Shown here: piece by piece, positions 13,565 through 24,521 of the stretch | Position numbering within the stretch: position 1 is the first letter of the stretch | How the letters are laid out: every line of letters begins with the position of its first letter | Assembly (NCBI GenBank): GCA_016490735.1 | Contig: JAEMWC010000033.1 | Location: 2,022,331-2,086,330, forward strand | Length of the DNA stretch: 64,000 nt | Direction of reading: 5' to 3' | DNA from: Pachyseris speciosa | Taxonomy: Eukaryota > Cnidaria > Anthozoa > Scleractinia > Pachyseridae | Program-made: the position numbers and the translations under genes | The notes under the pieces: generated by a model | Databases searched by the model: none | What the model saw: the letters and a program-made list of their open reading frames with translations, nothing else | Told to the model about the DNA's origin: nothing

Positions 13565-14030
13565 TTTTTAAATAACAATAATAATAATGATGATAATAAT
13601 AATAATAATAATAGACACAGAGAAATAGCGGCTAACAAACCAGATATTATAATCAGAGATCACAAGAATAAGAAATGTCAGATTATAGATATGGCAGTCC
13701 CATCAGACAGAAATACATCCGTTAAGGTAGTCAAGAAACTCTCTAAGTATAAAGACTTAGGAATTGAGATCGCCAGAATGTAGAAAATAGGAACAGAGAC
13801 GATACCAGTTGTCATTGGTGCACTAGGGGTCATTAGGAAGGGACTGGAACAGTATGTTGACAAAATCCCAGGCACAGTCAGCATTGATGAGCTCCAAAAA
13901 ATTACTCTTCTGGGTACAGCTCGCATCCTCAGAAGGGTCCCGTCAATCAAGTAAACTCTTTGGTACCTAAGGCCCATGGGTTGGACCCGGTGCTTCAGAG
14001 ACTAAACAAGCAAGCCAAGGATTATAAGTC

Positions 14031-14082
<52 letters not shown>

Positions 14083-17000
14083 GGCTGCAAACAATTATTT
14101 TTTGGGAAAGGACATATGTCCGACTTAGACACCGCTTTGGTCGGACAAGACAAAAATGTGGTCAGACAACACATTATGTCAGGCTTCATTTTTGATTCAT
14201 TAGAATATAAAAGTTCGTCCCAGCGAAGAAAAAGCAGCAGCAGCAGCAGCAATCTTTATGCAGGAGGCTCCACTCACCAATGTGGCTTTCAGGGATCAAT
14301 AAAAAAAATCTAAAAGTTTGTTAAAATAGTTATTAATTTAAATTTAGTTATTGCATTTGATACTACAGAAAATGCAATGGAGACTTACTAGGATATACTG
14401 TCAGTGGTCTGCATTCTTTTAATTCACAAAAAAGAAAGGGATAGCCAGTGCACTAGATAAATGTGTTTTAATTCTCTTTCAATTTAATTTTTACAAATTT
14501 AGACTAATGAATAACAGTGGTAGTGATTCGTACATTTTATTGCGAACGGCTTCTGTAACATAAAATAATAAAATATTTAGCATTATTACTACAACACTGG
14601 TAGTGGTTAGTACATATCCCAAACTTTATAATAAAAGCTCTAGTAAGCAACACCCTGTATTGCATCATCATCATGCTTGCTTACAGGAGCCATTCTAATA
14701 AGCAACCAGCTCCAGTTGTGACCACTTTTCTGAATTCCCAATCTGGTCACTTACTAGAGCTTTAATTGCAGTTGCTCTGTTGTCAAAAATTGATGCTATT
14801 GAAGATTGTTGTTGTTGTTGATAATGGTTAACTTTTAGTTACTCTTATCTTCATGTCCTCACAGCCCTCAAATGAATGCACTGTTCTGAGGGCTTTTACC
14901 ATATTTGAAACCATTTTAAATATCTCTGTATCTTTCTTTACAAAAAGCCTCCAAGTACAGGGTATCACAGCACCTCCCCCTGCTTGCTTATTTGGTCTCC
15001 ATTTTTGTGATATTGGAGGCCTGTATGATGCCCTTTCATCTCCCATTATTATTCTTGCAAATAAAAAGAAGTTAAAGAAAATCACTTCATCAACATCTTT
15101 ATCTTAAAAAAAATAAGCAAATAAGTAAAAATAATTTTGGTTTATTCTCTAGGTTTATGATTGGCTCTCAAAAACTCCAAATCGCAGACAGCTACTACTT
15201 TGTTGTTTCAATGACAAAGTTTGTAATTATATTGTCACATATCCAGGGAGTACATGTAAACATTATATACAGGGATGCACCACCCTGAGGTGCTAACCCT
15301 TTACCTTCTGACATACCGGTAGCATTTTTGACAGAAAAGGAAACTCTTTCGTAAACCTGAAAAATAATTGTACCACCTTCATATACCTAGAGAGTGACTT
15401 TTAATCTCTTTTCAGTTCAGAAACATCTTCATGATCAAATACTTAGCAGTTGGGTGAGTCTCTCTGAGGTATTGTGAAAGGCCTTTTTTAACATACAGCT
15501 CCAGGGCCAGGCATCTCCCCATTGTCATTTTAAAGTAGTAATTCCCCCAGAGATCGCACATTTGACCACATTTTTCCTCATTGAAACTTTCTGTGGGACT
15601 GGGATTTACACAAAAAATAAGCTGGGAAATGGGTTTGTTTTCATGTGAGGACCAAGGTAGAGGTACCAATACCGGCAATCATAGGAAAATGAAAACAGAG
15701 GCATATATGCAGATCAGACAGTATCATGAAACAATACGAAGATGGGGTACTGAAACCCCGCGAATCTGACAAGATGTACCGATTCATTTATATTATGAAG
15801 ATAAAAAAAGACAACATGTTTTACAACAGTTCATGAGCTGGTTGAAGGTATGGTAACCATTTTTTTCCCAGTTTCTGACTCTCGCTCTCTTCCACTCTCA
15901 GTGTCTGATTCTCGCTTTGCTCTTTTCCATGGTGGCCTTCTCACTCGCTTCCCTTAAGGGCAATAGCACTGAATTTTTAGAGTGTTCCTTCCACTCAAAC
16001 AATTTCAGTTGTTGCTTATTCAATTCAGCTCTTTCTTCGTCCAAGCTACCTGATTTCAAACGGTACAGCTTTCTTCTACAGGCAGAACACACAGTTCCAG
16101 AGTGGACATGTTTGGTGTCCAGTTCAATATCTACATTATAAAACATGCCAGTGCTGAACAGATCGCGACTTCAGCAGACTTTTGCCGCGCAACCTGCATC
16201 GTCTTGCCAAGAAGGAAATGTGTTTTCATCAGACTGCAAAAAAAAAACAAACAAACAAAAAAAAAAACAAAACAAAACAAAACATAAGATAGACATGGGG
16301 TGAACAGTCCAGTCGATGGATCACTTTACAAACAACGCATATGGCGCAACTGATGATGCACGTTCAAAAGCCCAGCACTATGTGAGGTAGTCTTGCACTA
16401 AAACGAAAATAGCACCAAATACAGGGGAATTTTATGTAGATTTCGCACTATTTTTTTAAGGGACGGAAAAATTGCTACGTACCTTCTTTCTTTGGATGTT
16501 TGGTGCTTTGTCAGGGAGATTCTTGTCCTAAAACACACCCATTTTCAACAGTTTCACGTAAAATTCCTCGTGAAAGCCTTTACAGACGCCATTTTTTCCA
16601 CACTCCTTTCTTTCTTCATTGTTCAAAGGCAAGGTTCCCAAAGTACTGTGGGAAAAGAGCACTTCAAGGCCCAGAAAAGAGCTGAGATATGTCCACGTTT
16701 CGCGTTCCTAAGTGTGGGCACCATTTTGTAAAGTTGAATGACGTCACTATATATATCCAGTTCTGGTTGTGGCCTGGACTGGAAACAGGTGTCCATGGCT
16801 GCTAATGCTTGGGCTCAATCTTTGATTTGGTAGATTTAAGGGTAATGCCCGCTACCATGTGGCCTTAGTACCTAAAGAGTAGCTTCAGCTTACCAGATCA
16901 CATTAATTTGTGAGGTATCCTTCCCAAAGAGCTAGTCTGAAGGTTCCAAGTACACCTCCGGAGCCACATTAATCACTGGTTACCCAATTGCCCGAGTGCC

Positions 17001-20000
17001 GTTACGACAATGTCCAAATATGGTCATAGCGAGCTTAATATTCGTCGTTCGTATAAAACGGGTATCCTGGGATATAGGTAATTTTGTGTTTCGCGGAAAA
17101 AATGACGAATTTTCCACCCTTTCTTTTCGATCTTGTTTTGCAATAAATGCAGAAGATTCTGTTTTGTCATTAACGTGTTGAATAATAAAAAAATAATCCA
17201 TACCTGCTCAATTTTGCGAAATATCGCCTGATTTTAGGCAACTTACGGCCTCGTCGACTAAGAATCAGGCGATATCCCGCGCGATTTCGCAGGATAATTG
17301 TTAGTTACACTCAACGGATATTAGCGATAGAGAGAGCTGGTTGCAATCCCACTAGGGCCAAACAACTCAGTTTTAGCAAATGTAGTTTACTTTTCTACAT
17401 CTTTCTGGTTAGATTTTACAACTTAAGGCTCCCTACCGAACAAGCTGCCGAGAGAGTGACTTGCCAGGAATTGGTTCTTACACCAAGGAGGGCTGCAGAT
17501 TTCAGTGCTTCTTTAACCACACAATGAAGGAATGTGGATGCCGGCCCACCGGATTCCCAGGTGGATCTCACCATAGCAATTCGTATAGAGTGTTTGCTTA
17601 CGTAACCAGCAGCCATATTTGTTTCTTGGAACAAAAAGAAAGAATTTGCATAAAAATAGTGTCCAAGTCTCAAGAAAATTTTTCTTCTCCAACATGGCCG
17701 TCATTTCTTTGTTTTCTCCACCAACATGGCCGCTGTGACGTCAAGTAAACAGACTCTACAGAGCGTTTTCATTCACGTGACTACCGGCCATACTGGTTCA
17801 CTGAAACAAAGGAAAGTGTTTGCATAAAAATATAGGTCAATATCCAGAGGTTTATTTTGGGACACCAACATGGTCGCCGTTTCTGTTTTTGAGACTCCAA
17901 CATGGCCGCCGTGACGTCAAGTGAACACACTCTATAGGAACAGTCTACACGCTCAGAAACTCGTTTGTTTGCGTACTAGTTTCTAGTATCTACATATTTC
18001 CTTTACTGCAGTGCTGTTTGTTTGTGGGTTCAAAATATATGACAAAGCTATATTACTTGAATTCTCGGCTAAAAATTCGTGGTGAAAAGCTTATGATCTA
18101 TAAGATCCTACTATTATGAATCCATAACTGATTAGTTGTTTCCTTCTTTTTTCCTTGTATTTTGTTCATATTTAGGACAAGCTTCGCTCCCTGTGTGCTC
18201 TTTGCAAGATTCAGGATGTATGGAAGAATCTCGAAGTAAGAAAAGTTGTTAATGGAAGTTTTAGAACTCGTGAAGCACTCGAGCCAAGTACAGTGCAGTT
18301 CTGATATCGGCTTGTACTTTAAGTCTTTGCTACGGAACGTTTCCGAACTTCTTCTGTTGGGAAATCTACCGCGCACACTCAGATAAACGATATGGCTATG
18401 TTTTTTGCAATTTAAAGGTTCCTAGATTTTCGAGTCTCAGTCCTATTTGGCAGGTATAGAAGCTATGACGTCATACACACGCACATTTGTACATTTTGAT
18501 TATTTAGCAAACAGTAACTGCTCGAGTATGTTTAATAAAAGACTTCAATATCCCAAAGTTGAAAAAATAATTTTATCGGAGCTCCAAAGACGTAGAGTTT
18601 TAGGGAATTTGTCTTTTTGATATGCGGTTAGGGACAGGGGCGTCTGACATTCAAAGTTCACTTTGTGGTTATTTTAAAATTTTCAGAAACATTTAACTCC
18701 ACACCATGTCAATGTAACGCTGCATGCGCAAAACTGGCCTATAAACCAAGTGTCTCCTATTCAAAGTTTGCTGATTTGTCCAGAATTTTTGAACATTATC
18801 TTGGGATGAAGGAGGGTTACAGTTATATGCGGTAAGTCAGTAGTGAACAGGCAGGTTATGGGAGGGGTCTATGCTCTATTTCTGTCCAGCATTACGTTTG
18901 TCTGTCTGTCTTTCTGTCTGTCACAGAAGGGTGAAATGGTAACGTAAATTGCGCAAGGAAACTTGTTGCCAATTTGTTGTCTATTTAGTTTATAAAACGA
19001 AACACTTTCGTCAACGCCAAGGGTGCTGATGCGCTAGAAAAGTTCTTGATACGAATTCCGTCTTTTTTTCTTGTCTCAAAAAGTAAGAATGATTTTTTAA
19101 TGGGATAATTGGACACCAATGCATGGCTATTGATATTCCTACTGTATCTGCAAGCTTGCAGTATTCTCTATTAATATTTTTCCTCTATTTTGAAATTATT
19201 TTTTTCCTATTTTATAGAGATAACTACGTCTTTCTTCAAGTGGGTTTTCACAAACACACTTATGAGAGGCGCGAGGATGTACCAAGTTACGGAGCTGAAA
19301 GCCTTTTGGGTGGGTATTTAGGCTTTTAAAATAGCTGCAATAAAAGTAAATTAAAGTAATGATTGTCCTTTTACCGCTGGTCACTTCAACAAATAAGTTT
19401 CCCCAAGAGAAAATAAAGGAGGTTAGTGAGTATATCCGCCATACATGCCTTATAGGGGTAATTCGTCTCAGGTTATTTTTAGATCACTTGCCAGCCTCGG
19501 AAATCCTACACGGGTAGGTAATAGCCAATCACATACAGAGATGAAAATGGAAATCCCACGTGGGTAGGTAATAGCTAATAACAGACAGATGAAAATACAC
19601 GTGCGTAGACATCCTTTTTCGTGGAAGATAAATTAAACCTGAGAGGAATTACCCATGAAATAAGGCGTGTATATGGTGGATGTGTTCTTCTAACCTCATT
19701 TATTTTCTCTTGGTTTCTCCAAATGAGGAAAAAAAAAAACGGGGAAAAGAGGTCAGAATTTTTACTTAAACATAATTTACGTAATTCAGTAACAATTTAA
19801 ACGCTTTTCGACCACACGTGTTAACAAGAAGCGCAGATTTAAGGCTAACGATAAGCAGCCACGCAAGGTTATGCACAGACACGCTCACCTTTATCATGAA
19901 TTGGTAGAACAAAGGAAAATATTTGTTACCATATGGCCACTGCGCTTCATCTAGTGGCTATAAAAGGTATCTATACAAAGTGCATCTATGCCTCTTTTTC

Positions 20001-23000
20001 AGAACCACAAGGGATCAAAAAGAGTTGTCCAATATACCCAATCTGAGTCGGATCGAGTCCCATCGGACTCACCGGAAGTCAGGTTGCACCAAAGACAAAC
20101 TAATGATATGAACCTTCGTCTTCTTGAAAAGCACGCGCGCGACCATCCCCGTTCTTAAAGTATGCACGCGAAAATGACTGTTTGTACGAGTCGGGTCTTC
20201 GATCCGACTCGACCCGTCTCTCTCCGTTTGTTCGCGAGAGACTTAGAAAAACTCGGCATGAAAGGCTAACAGGGAGGGTAGAAAATGTTGCCGAATCGAC
20301 TCCGTTCGATTGGGTCGAGTCCGGTCGTCGATCCGACTCGATCCGACTCGACCCGTCTCTAAAAAATGTCGGTCCGTCTTACCGGAAGTCAGTTTGCGAG
20401 AGACTTAGAAAACTTCAGCATGCAAGGCTAACAAAGAGGGTAGAAAAGGTTGACGGATCGACTCAGTTCGATCGGTTCGAGTCGGGTCGTCGATCCGACT
20501 CGATTCGACTCGACCCGTCTTTTCAAAAGTCGGTCCGTCTTACCGGAGGTCTGTTTGCAGGAGGGTAAAAATTTTGACGAATCGACTCCGTTCCGTTCTA
20601 AAAATCAGCAAGAAAGGCTAATAGACACGGTAGAAAATGTTGGCGGATGGACAGTAAGTTTTAAACGACGCCACGCTATGAGACGAAGCCGTACAACATT
20701 ACCAATCAGCAATCTAGTTAGGCTATTAGTTTCTCTAAGAACGATGGAAACATTCACCGCAATTATGAGTGCTATTCCAATGGACGTTTATAGTCGTTCA
20801 TGCACGTATCAGTATTTTTAACGCCGCTCTTTGGAGCGAGTTAGATATGGCAATCATCACTGCGATAGTGTTGTCGAGTCGTACGAGTCGTTTGAATGGA
20901 GAAAGAGGTTATCGTGTGGACAGACAGAGTAGTCAAGTGGACAAATGTATCTCATTAGGAAGACTGTGATATTATTTTCGGGTCGTACGAGTCGTTCGAG
21001 CGAGGTACACACGTGTAGCGCGCTTTTTTCTGCCACTCATGTCCAATGTCGCACTGATACGGATCGTCAATAGCATTTGTCGATTCGTACGGATCGTGCG
21101 AATCGACAGCCTTGCTTACGCTCCGTATGCTGAACTCATACGGAGCGTGCATCTGATTACATCAGGAGTGCATCTCAATGCGTGTATTAAAAATACTAGT
21201 GAGGTAAACAGGCCTGTATAAAGAATGTATATAATATACCTCGTTCTTTAAACGTGAAACCGAAAATCAGGCATTTTCAAAACTGATCTCATGCACAATC
21301 ATACGCCTCTTCAACAAGCGAAAATAGTGCGAGTATCAACAACACTCGTGCCGTAAACAAGCGGCAGAAAGAATGTATATTGTATACCTCGTTCTTTATG
21401 CGTGAAACAGAAAATCAGGCGTTTTCAAAACTGGTCTCATGCACAATCGTACACCTCCACTTCAACAAGCAAAAGTAATGCATGTATCAACAATACTCGT
21501 GACGCAAACAGAAAGCCATCCTCGTCTCCTCCGGTCAACATTCAGCGGGAAGAAAGCGTCGTCGTTGATAATTTTAAAAATTTCCCCTCTTTCGTCGGAG
21601 ATTTGACGCTTTGTCACGTATTGGACCGTCTCACAATATTCTTGCAGTGTGCTCATCGTTGTGGATGGAATGATCTCGTGAGAGCAAGCGTTACTGAATT
21701 CTGGTCATAAAAGCAGTTACCAATCAACGCATTCTATATAATTATTCAATTGCGTTGTAAGTTTTATCACATGTTTCGCTTCTTTTGGGATATGTTATTC
21801 TCTTTATTGCTCGATTAATGTCCATTGTTATAAAAAATGTCTCACTTCCGTCCATTTCGTGGCACAGTGATATTACACAGGGGCAATTATTCAGGTTTTA
21901 AAAGCAGTAATCTTTTACACTTTTTTTTCTTTAGTGCAATTTTTTGTATTTAAACTCTGGAACTCCGTTAGAATTTTGCTACCAACGGGCTATCCTGCGT
22001 GCCCCGACCGCCATTATGGCTTTTGTTCCGGCGTATGCTACAAAAGCTTTTGCTTCAACAAGATGTTTTTTGTTACAGTGGAGCCCTACTAATATTAATA
22101 CGGCCACCAACGGGCCATAACAACTTGGCTCATTAAACGGGTGGGCAAGTTGGCCGGGTTTTCTTATAAGAAAATGTATGTATGCGAGCTTCTCGGGGCG
22201 AGAAAAAGTTACCGTTATAACGAGGCTTCCGAATGATACGGTTTCACTGAAATTTTTTTTTTTCCTATTCACGGAGCGTACGCCACTCATTACGGATGCG
22301 GTTTACGCCGTATGGCCACCCACACCAACATCATCCTAAGTCCCACTAATAAGATGTAATTCACGAAGCGTATGCTACTCTTTACGGATCGACTGCTAGG
22401 TTTATGCTCCTTACTCTCCGTACGGATCGACACAGCGCTTATACGGATCGATACAGTGCGTGTGCATTGGACAAACACTGGTTTTGCCTTTCTGTTTGTG
22501 GTTTAAACAACGAGGTATACACGAGTAACACGCGCTTGTTTGGACTAGTGGTTTTAAAAAAAGAACGAGTTATATACATGAGTAACGCGCGCTTCTTTCT
22601 GCTCTTGGCTTAGAAAACGAGGCATACACATGTGTAGCGCGCTTGTTTCGATCTTCGAGGTTCTCCCACTCATGCTATTATTTCTGCTAATGAGATGCAT
22701 ATTTTCCACTGTGGTTTAAAGAGCGAGGTGTAATCGAGTAACGGGCGCTTGTTTTGACTCGTGGCTTAAAGAACGAGTACACATGTGTAGCGCGCTTGTC
22801 GGTTTCGCATTTCTGCTCGTGGTTTAAACAACGAGGTATACACGAGTAAAGCGCGCTTGTTTGGACTCGTGGCTTAAAGAAGGCATATACATAAGTAACG
22901 CGCACTTGTTTGTGCTCGTGGCTTAAGAACGAGGAATACACATGTGTAGCGCGCTTGTTTCTGTCGGTTTCGCATTTCTGCTTGTAGTTTAAACAACGAG

Positions 23001-23585
23001 GTAAACACGAGTAAGGCGCGCTTGTTTCGACTCGTGGCTTAAAGAACGAGGGATATACACCAGCTTACATATCATTACTTTCCCTTTTGAGCGACCTGAC
23101 TTCCGGTGACGGGTCGAGTCGAGTCGATCAGATGGAGTCGATCCGTCGAGATTTTCTGCCCTCCCTATGCGTGTCTTATCTTTGTCACTTGCGAGTTGAC
23201 TTCCGGTTAGACGGATCGACGTTTGCAAAGACGGATCGAGTCGACCCGAGTCGGATATTACTTTGTAGGTCGCGCGCGTTTATTACTTTCTGGGTCGCGT
23301 GCGTCGGTCGCGAGTGCGTGCGTTAAGAACGAGGAAGCTTGTCTTTGGTGCGATCTGACTTCCGATGAGTCCGATCGGACACAATCCGACCCAGATTGGA
23401 TGTATTGGACATGCATGGTCTTTCCTTTGTATTTAATTTCAGGTGAATTTGGAGGCAACATGGGACTGTTTCTTGGCTGTAGTCTGGTGACTCTCTGTGA
23501 GTTCTTTGATTTTTTCTGGGACTCCCTGAAGGCCCGGATAAGGAAGCGACGCGCCACGGAAGTAAGCACCGGTCCATTACACTAG
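5939..23585 (+). CDS. DEG/ENaC (ASIC-like) sodium channel subunit, gene B, six exons
   Basis: A trimeric plasma-membrane cation channel subunit by family. Coding exons: 5939-6859, 17413-17560, 18176-18235, 18687-18831, 19218-19309, 23443-23585. All have AG acceptors and GT donors. Phases 0,1,1,2,1 agree, for 1509 nt and 502 residues, the usual ASIC length. Residues 41-42 are the HG gating motif (TTLHGLRF). TM1 is about 57-76 and FPAVTICNLN is 101-110. The Cys-rich extracellular domain ends in exons 2-4 (CGCRPTGFPG, CSLQDSGC, CQCNAAC). Exon 6 has GGNMGLFLGCS, with GCS (466-468) at the selectivity filter, then TM2 and a basic tail (ARIRKRRATEV). The ATG follows a 5' UTR acceptor at 5905. AATAAA at 23857 is a possible poly(A) signal. 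Gating stimulus unknown; peptide, proton or mechanical activation are all seen in the superfamily. Introns 1 and 5 are full of transposons. Confidence 0.88.
6966..7175 (+). mobile_element. tRNA-derived SINE
   Basis: The head resembles a tRNA: an A-box-like tgtggttagggcgctgg and a B box ggttcaagattccg within about 70 bases, followed by a non-tRNA body with a small hairpin (ccaactggtttccctctcac). Lies in intron 1 of gene B. The same insertion is in copy 2 at 62843-63052, so it predates the duplication or haplotype split. Confidence 0.7.
7415..8562. mobile_element. Non-autonomous DNA transposon with 9-bp target duplication
   Basis: About 51-bp terminal inverted repeats begin TAGTCTCCTACGCAGCCG and end with the complement. 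They are flanked by a perfect direct repeat AGGTGTCGT at 7406-7414 and 8563-8571. Length 1148 bp with no convincing coding frame. An 8-9 bp duplication fits hAT or Mutator-type transposases. Copy 2 (from 63292) is cut by the window edge. Confidence 0.85.
8891..9131. mobile_element. MITE with 60-bp inverted arms around a tRNA-like core
   Basis: Left arm 8891-8950 and right arm 9072-9131 are inverted copies with a few mismatches (shared tgcaattgcaaaaagaagcc). They enclose a tRNA-like sequence at 8989-9060. No clear target-site duplication. Lies in intron 1 of gene B. Confidence 0.8.
8989..9060 (+). tRNA. tRNA-like sequence, probably not a functional tRNA
   Basis: A cloverleaf can be drawn. The acceptor stem is GGCTTCA/TGAAGTC, the D arm has gctc/gagc, and the T stem is perfect with loop TTCAAAC. 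The anticodon stem has an A-C mismatch. The anticodon loop CCGTTTT lacks U33 and a purine at 37, which argues against a working tRNA; read literally the anticodon would be GTT. Its place inside inverted arms marks it as part of a mobile element. Confidence 0.5.
9222..9437. repeat. Long inverted repeat, left member
   Basis: About 200 bases whose reverse complement recurs at 16745-16935. Shared blocks include cacaaattaatgtgatctgg and the ccacaaccagaactggatat end. Both lie in intron 1 of gene B, 7.3 kb apart. They are either two copies of one small element in opposite orientation or the ends of a larger unit. Confidence 0.75.
9438..10670. other. Intron 1 stretch, one unassigned open frame
   Basis: A plus-strand frame at 9475-9726 (83 codons, Cys-containing) has no recognisable domain or splice context, so I do not call it a gene. 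The rest is AT-rich and featureless. Confidence 0.35.
10675..13110 (-). mobile_element. 5'-truncated, frameshifted CR1/Jockey-like LINE
   Basis: Reads on the minus strand inside intron 1 of gene B. In order: the post-endonuclease linker (13043-12465), the start of reverse transcriptase (12422-12168, VNKATGPDKIPARLL), the palm (12195-11248) and the C-terminal region (RVWNILPSHLRN near 11000). The palm shows LDFAKDFDKV, GVPQGSILGPLLF and FADD, the catalytic motifs. At least three frameshifts separate the pieces and the endonuclease is missing, so it is inactive. The 3' end is a TAAA-type tail (minus strand) near 10675-10702, as in CR1-like elements. Confidence 0.85.
13533..13612. repeat. TAA microsatellite
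   Basis: Runs of TAA/AAT flank the retrotransposon fragment at 13613-13954; a second run lies at 14031-14080. Confidence 0.9.
13613..13954 (+). pseudogene. C-terminal fragment of a non-LTR retrotransposon protein
   Basis: An open frame with one internal stop (TAG in the codon after ATG near 13781; TGG is the likely original). It contains NKPDIIIRDH, then IDMAVPSDRNTSVKVV, KYKDLGIEIARM, IPVVIGALGVIRKGLE and ITLLGTARILRR. This matches the C-terminus of widespread invertebrate LINEs. The PD...D spacing resembles the restriction-like endonuclease of R2/R4-type elements. Assignment is from memory of the family; the clade is uncertain. Confidence 0.6.
14081..14827. other. Intron 1 stretch, simple repeats only
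   Basis: Contains an AGC run near 14231 and a GTT run near 14808, which often mark retroelement tails. No gene recognised. Confidence 0.4.
14828..16165 (-). pseudogene. Possible gene fragments on the minus strand, function unknown
   Basis: Three minus-strand frames (16165-15898, 15678-15412, 15085-14828) look more protein-like than their surroundings. The first reads FSTGMFYNVDIELDTKH, then HSGTVCSACRRKLYRLK with a CxxC pair, then a charged helix with an EERAELNKQQLKLFEWKEH stretch. I recall similar CxxC-RLK peptides in uncharacterised cnidarian proteins but cannot assign a function. No convincing splice chain links the pieces. They lie inside intron 1 of gene B, antisense to it, and may be a decayed mobile-element protein. 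Confidence 0.3.
16166..16744. other. Intron 1 stretch, A-rich repeat
   Basis: An A-rich run with C interruptions at 16238-16283 could be a retroposon tail. No gene seen. Confidence 0.4.
16745..16935. repeat. Long inverted repeat, right member
   Basis: Reverse complement of 9222-9437 with scattered differences. Ends about 480 bases before exon 2 of gene B. Confidence 0.75.
17585..17936. repeat. Two tandem copies of a short MITE in intron 2
   Basis: Two related blocks (17585-17760, 17760-17936) each start near gtgtttgct/gcgttttcattcacgtgac and end with caacatggccgc and gtgacgtcaagt. They fill most of the 615-base intron 2 of gene B. Confidence 0.7.
20182..20680. repeat. Minisatellite, about 162-bp unit, three units
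   Basis: Imperfect repeats of cgagtcgggtc, gatccgactcgacccgtct and gcgagagacttagaaaa spaced about 162 bases apart. The open frame across it is a by-product. Related motifs recur inverted at 23090-23260. Confidence 0.8.
21218..21500. repeat. Two-copy tandem repeat, about 150-bp unit
   Basis: tacctcgttcttta, gtgaaac, gaaaatcaggc and ttttcaaaactg recur once at about 150 bases distance. Confidence 0.75.
22495..23060. repeat. Minisatellite, roughly 60-bp unit
   Basis: Repeated units contain cgtggcttaaagaacgagg, a tatacac block and gcgcgcttgttt, with unit-to-unit variation. Seven or more units. Confidence 0.8.
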
Positions 23586-24521
23586 TGAACATTGATCCAA
23601 CTGACAATATGACCACACCGCCTGGTCATTGCATGGATTGGAGTACAATTAAAACTACCCGTTGAATGTAATTTGTGGAATGTTTTCAACACAATAGCCT
23701 GTAAAAATTGTCATTTTGGGCATAGAAGAGGAAGAGACAAAGGTTATAGAATACTATCCAATCGACGGTGTAAACCTAGCGTTTCCATTGGTTTAGAGGG
23801 GTTTGCGATGAAATATAGACGCACGAAATCAATAATGTCATGAGCCAAAGAAAGTCAATAAACCTAATGATTAAAACAAATAGATCCCATTGGGCAGTGC
23901 CTGTGTACTCTTATAACGCATGGAGGACGCCCAAACTAAGTGGTAAGAACATAAGCCGCACAAGTTGCCTGTGACTCGTATAAGCGTATAAGCGTATAAG
24001 CTCCTGATGATAGGCGTACTCCTTTGTTCTTACGACGTTTTGATGTCAGCCGTGCATGCATTGTGTGAGTACACACGCACGGACAAATGGAATCTGTTTA
24101 TTAAATAAATCATGGGATACAGAACGTTTGCTCTGAATCTGCATGTTGAACTGCATGGGCGAAGAAAGAAAAAATGTGTCGTGTGACGAATCTTGTGTAG
24201 ACTGTACTATTTACAGCGTATGATAGCTATCACCGTAATCATTATTTCCCTGTAAGTGCACAGACAAGCAGAGGGGGAGAGTGTCAAGCTATAGTCTGAT
24301 CGTTCATCTCGCACCGTTACGTGAAAATAAGACCACGTTTTCGAAATAAACAGAGATATGGAACGGCCTCTCTGCTAAGACGCAGAATGCTGGGACGGTT
24401 TTAGCATTTAAGAATCTCGTAACACCTATGTCTCTGGCAGGGCATTTGAATCATCTTTTCATACTTTGTCTTCATGTTTTGCGAACCCTTTTATTAGATT
24501 TAATATATTTGGATAATCAGA
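23586..24521. other. 3' flank of gene B
   Basis: Contains AATAAA at 23857-23862, 272 bases after the stop, a plausible poly(A) signal. No other gene seen. Confidence 0.5.

Larger units (their letters stand above)
20027..23410. mobile_element. 3.4-kb foldback element in intron 5 of gene B
   Basis: The left arm 20027-20100 and the right arm 23337-23410 are inverted copies; shared parts include gtccaata, a gactca/accggaagtca block and caccaaagacaa. Inside are tandem repeats at both ends and in the middle (20182-20680, 21218-21500, 22495-23060). CGAGTCGGATCGAGTC-type motifs appear in opposite orientation on the two sides. No transposase frame is visible. The right arm stops 32 bases before exon 6, close to the polypyrimidine tract. 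The architecture resembles foldback-type transposons. Confidence 0.7.

Noticed and set aside
20182..20821. Protein-coding frames of 123-128 codons in intron 5 of gene B
   Set aside because: They follow the 162-base minisatellite period and show no domain.
20182..23060. CRISPR-like array
   Set aside because: Repeat units are long, degenerate and without unique equal-length spacers; the context is a eukaryotic intron.
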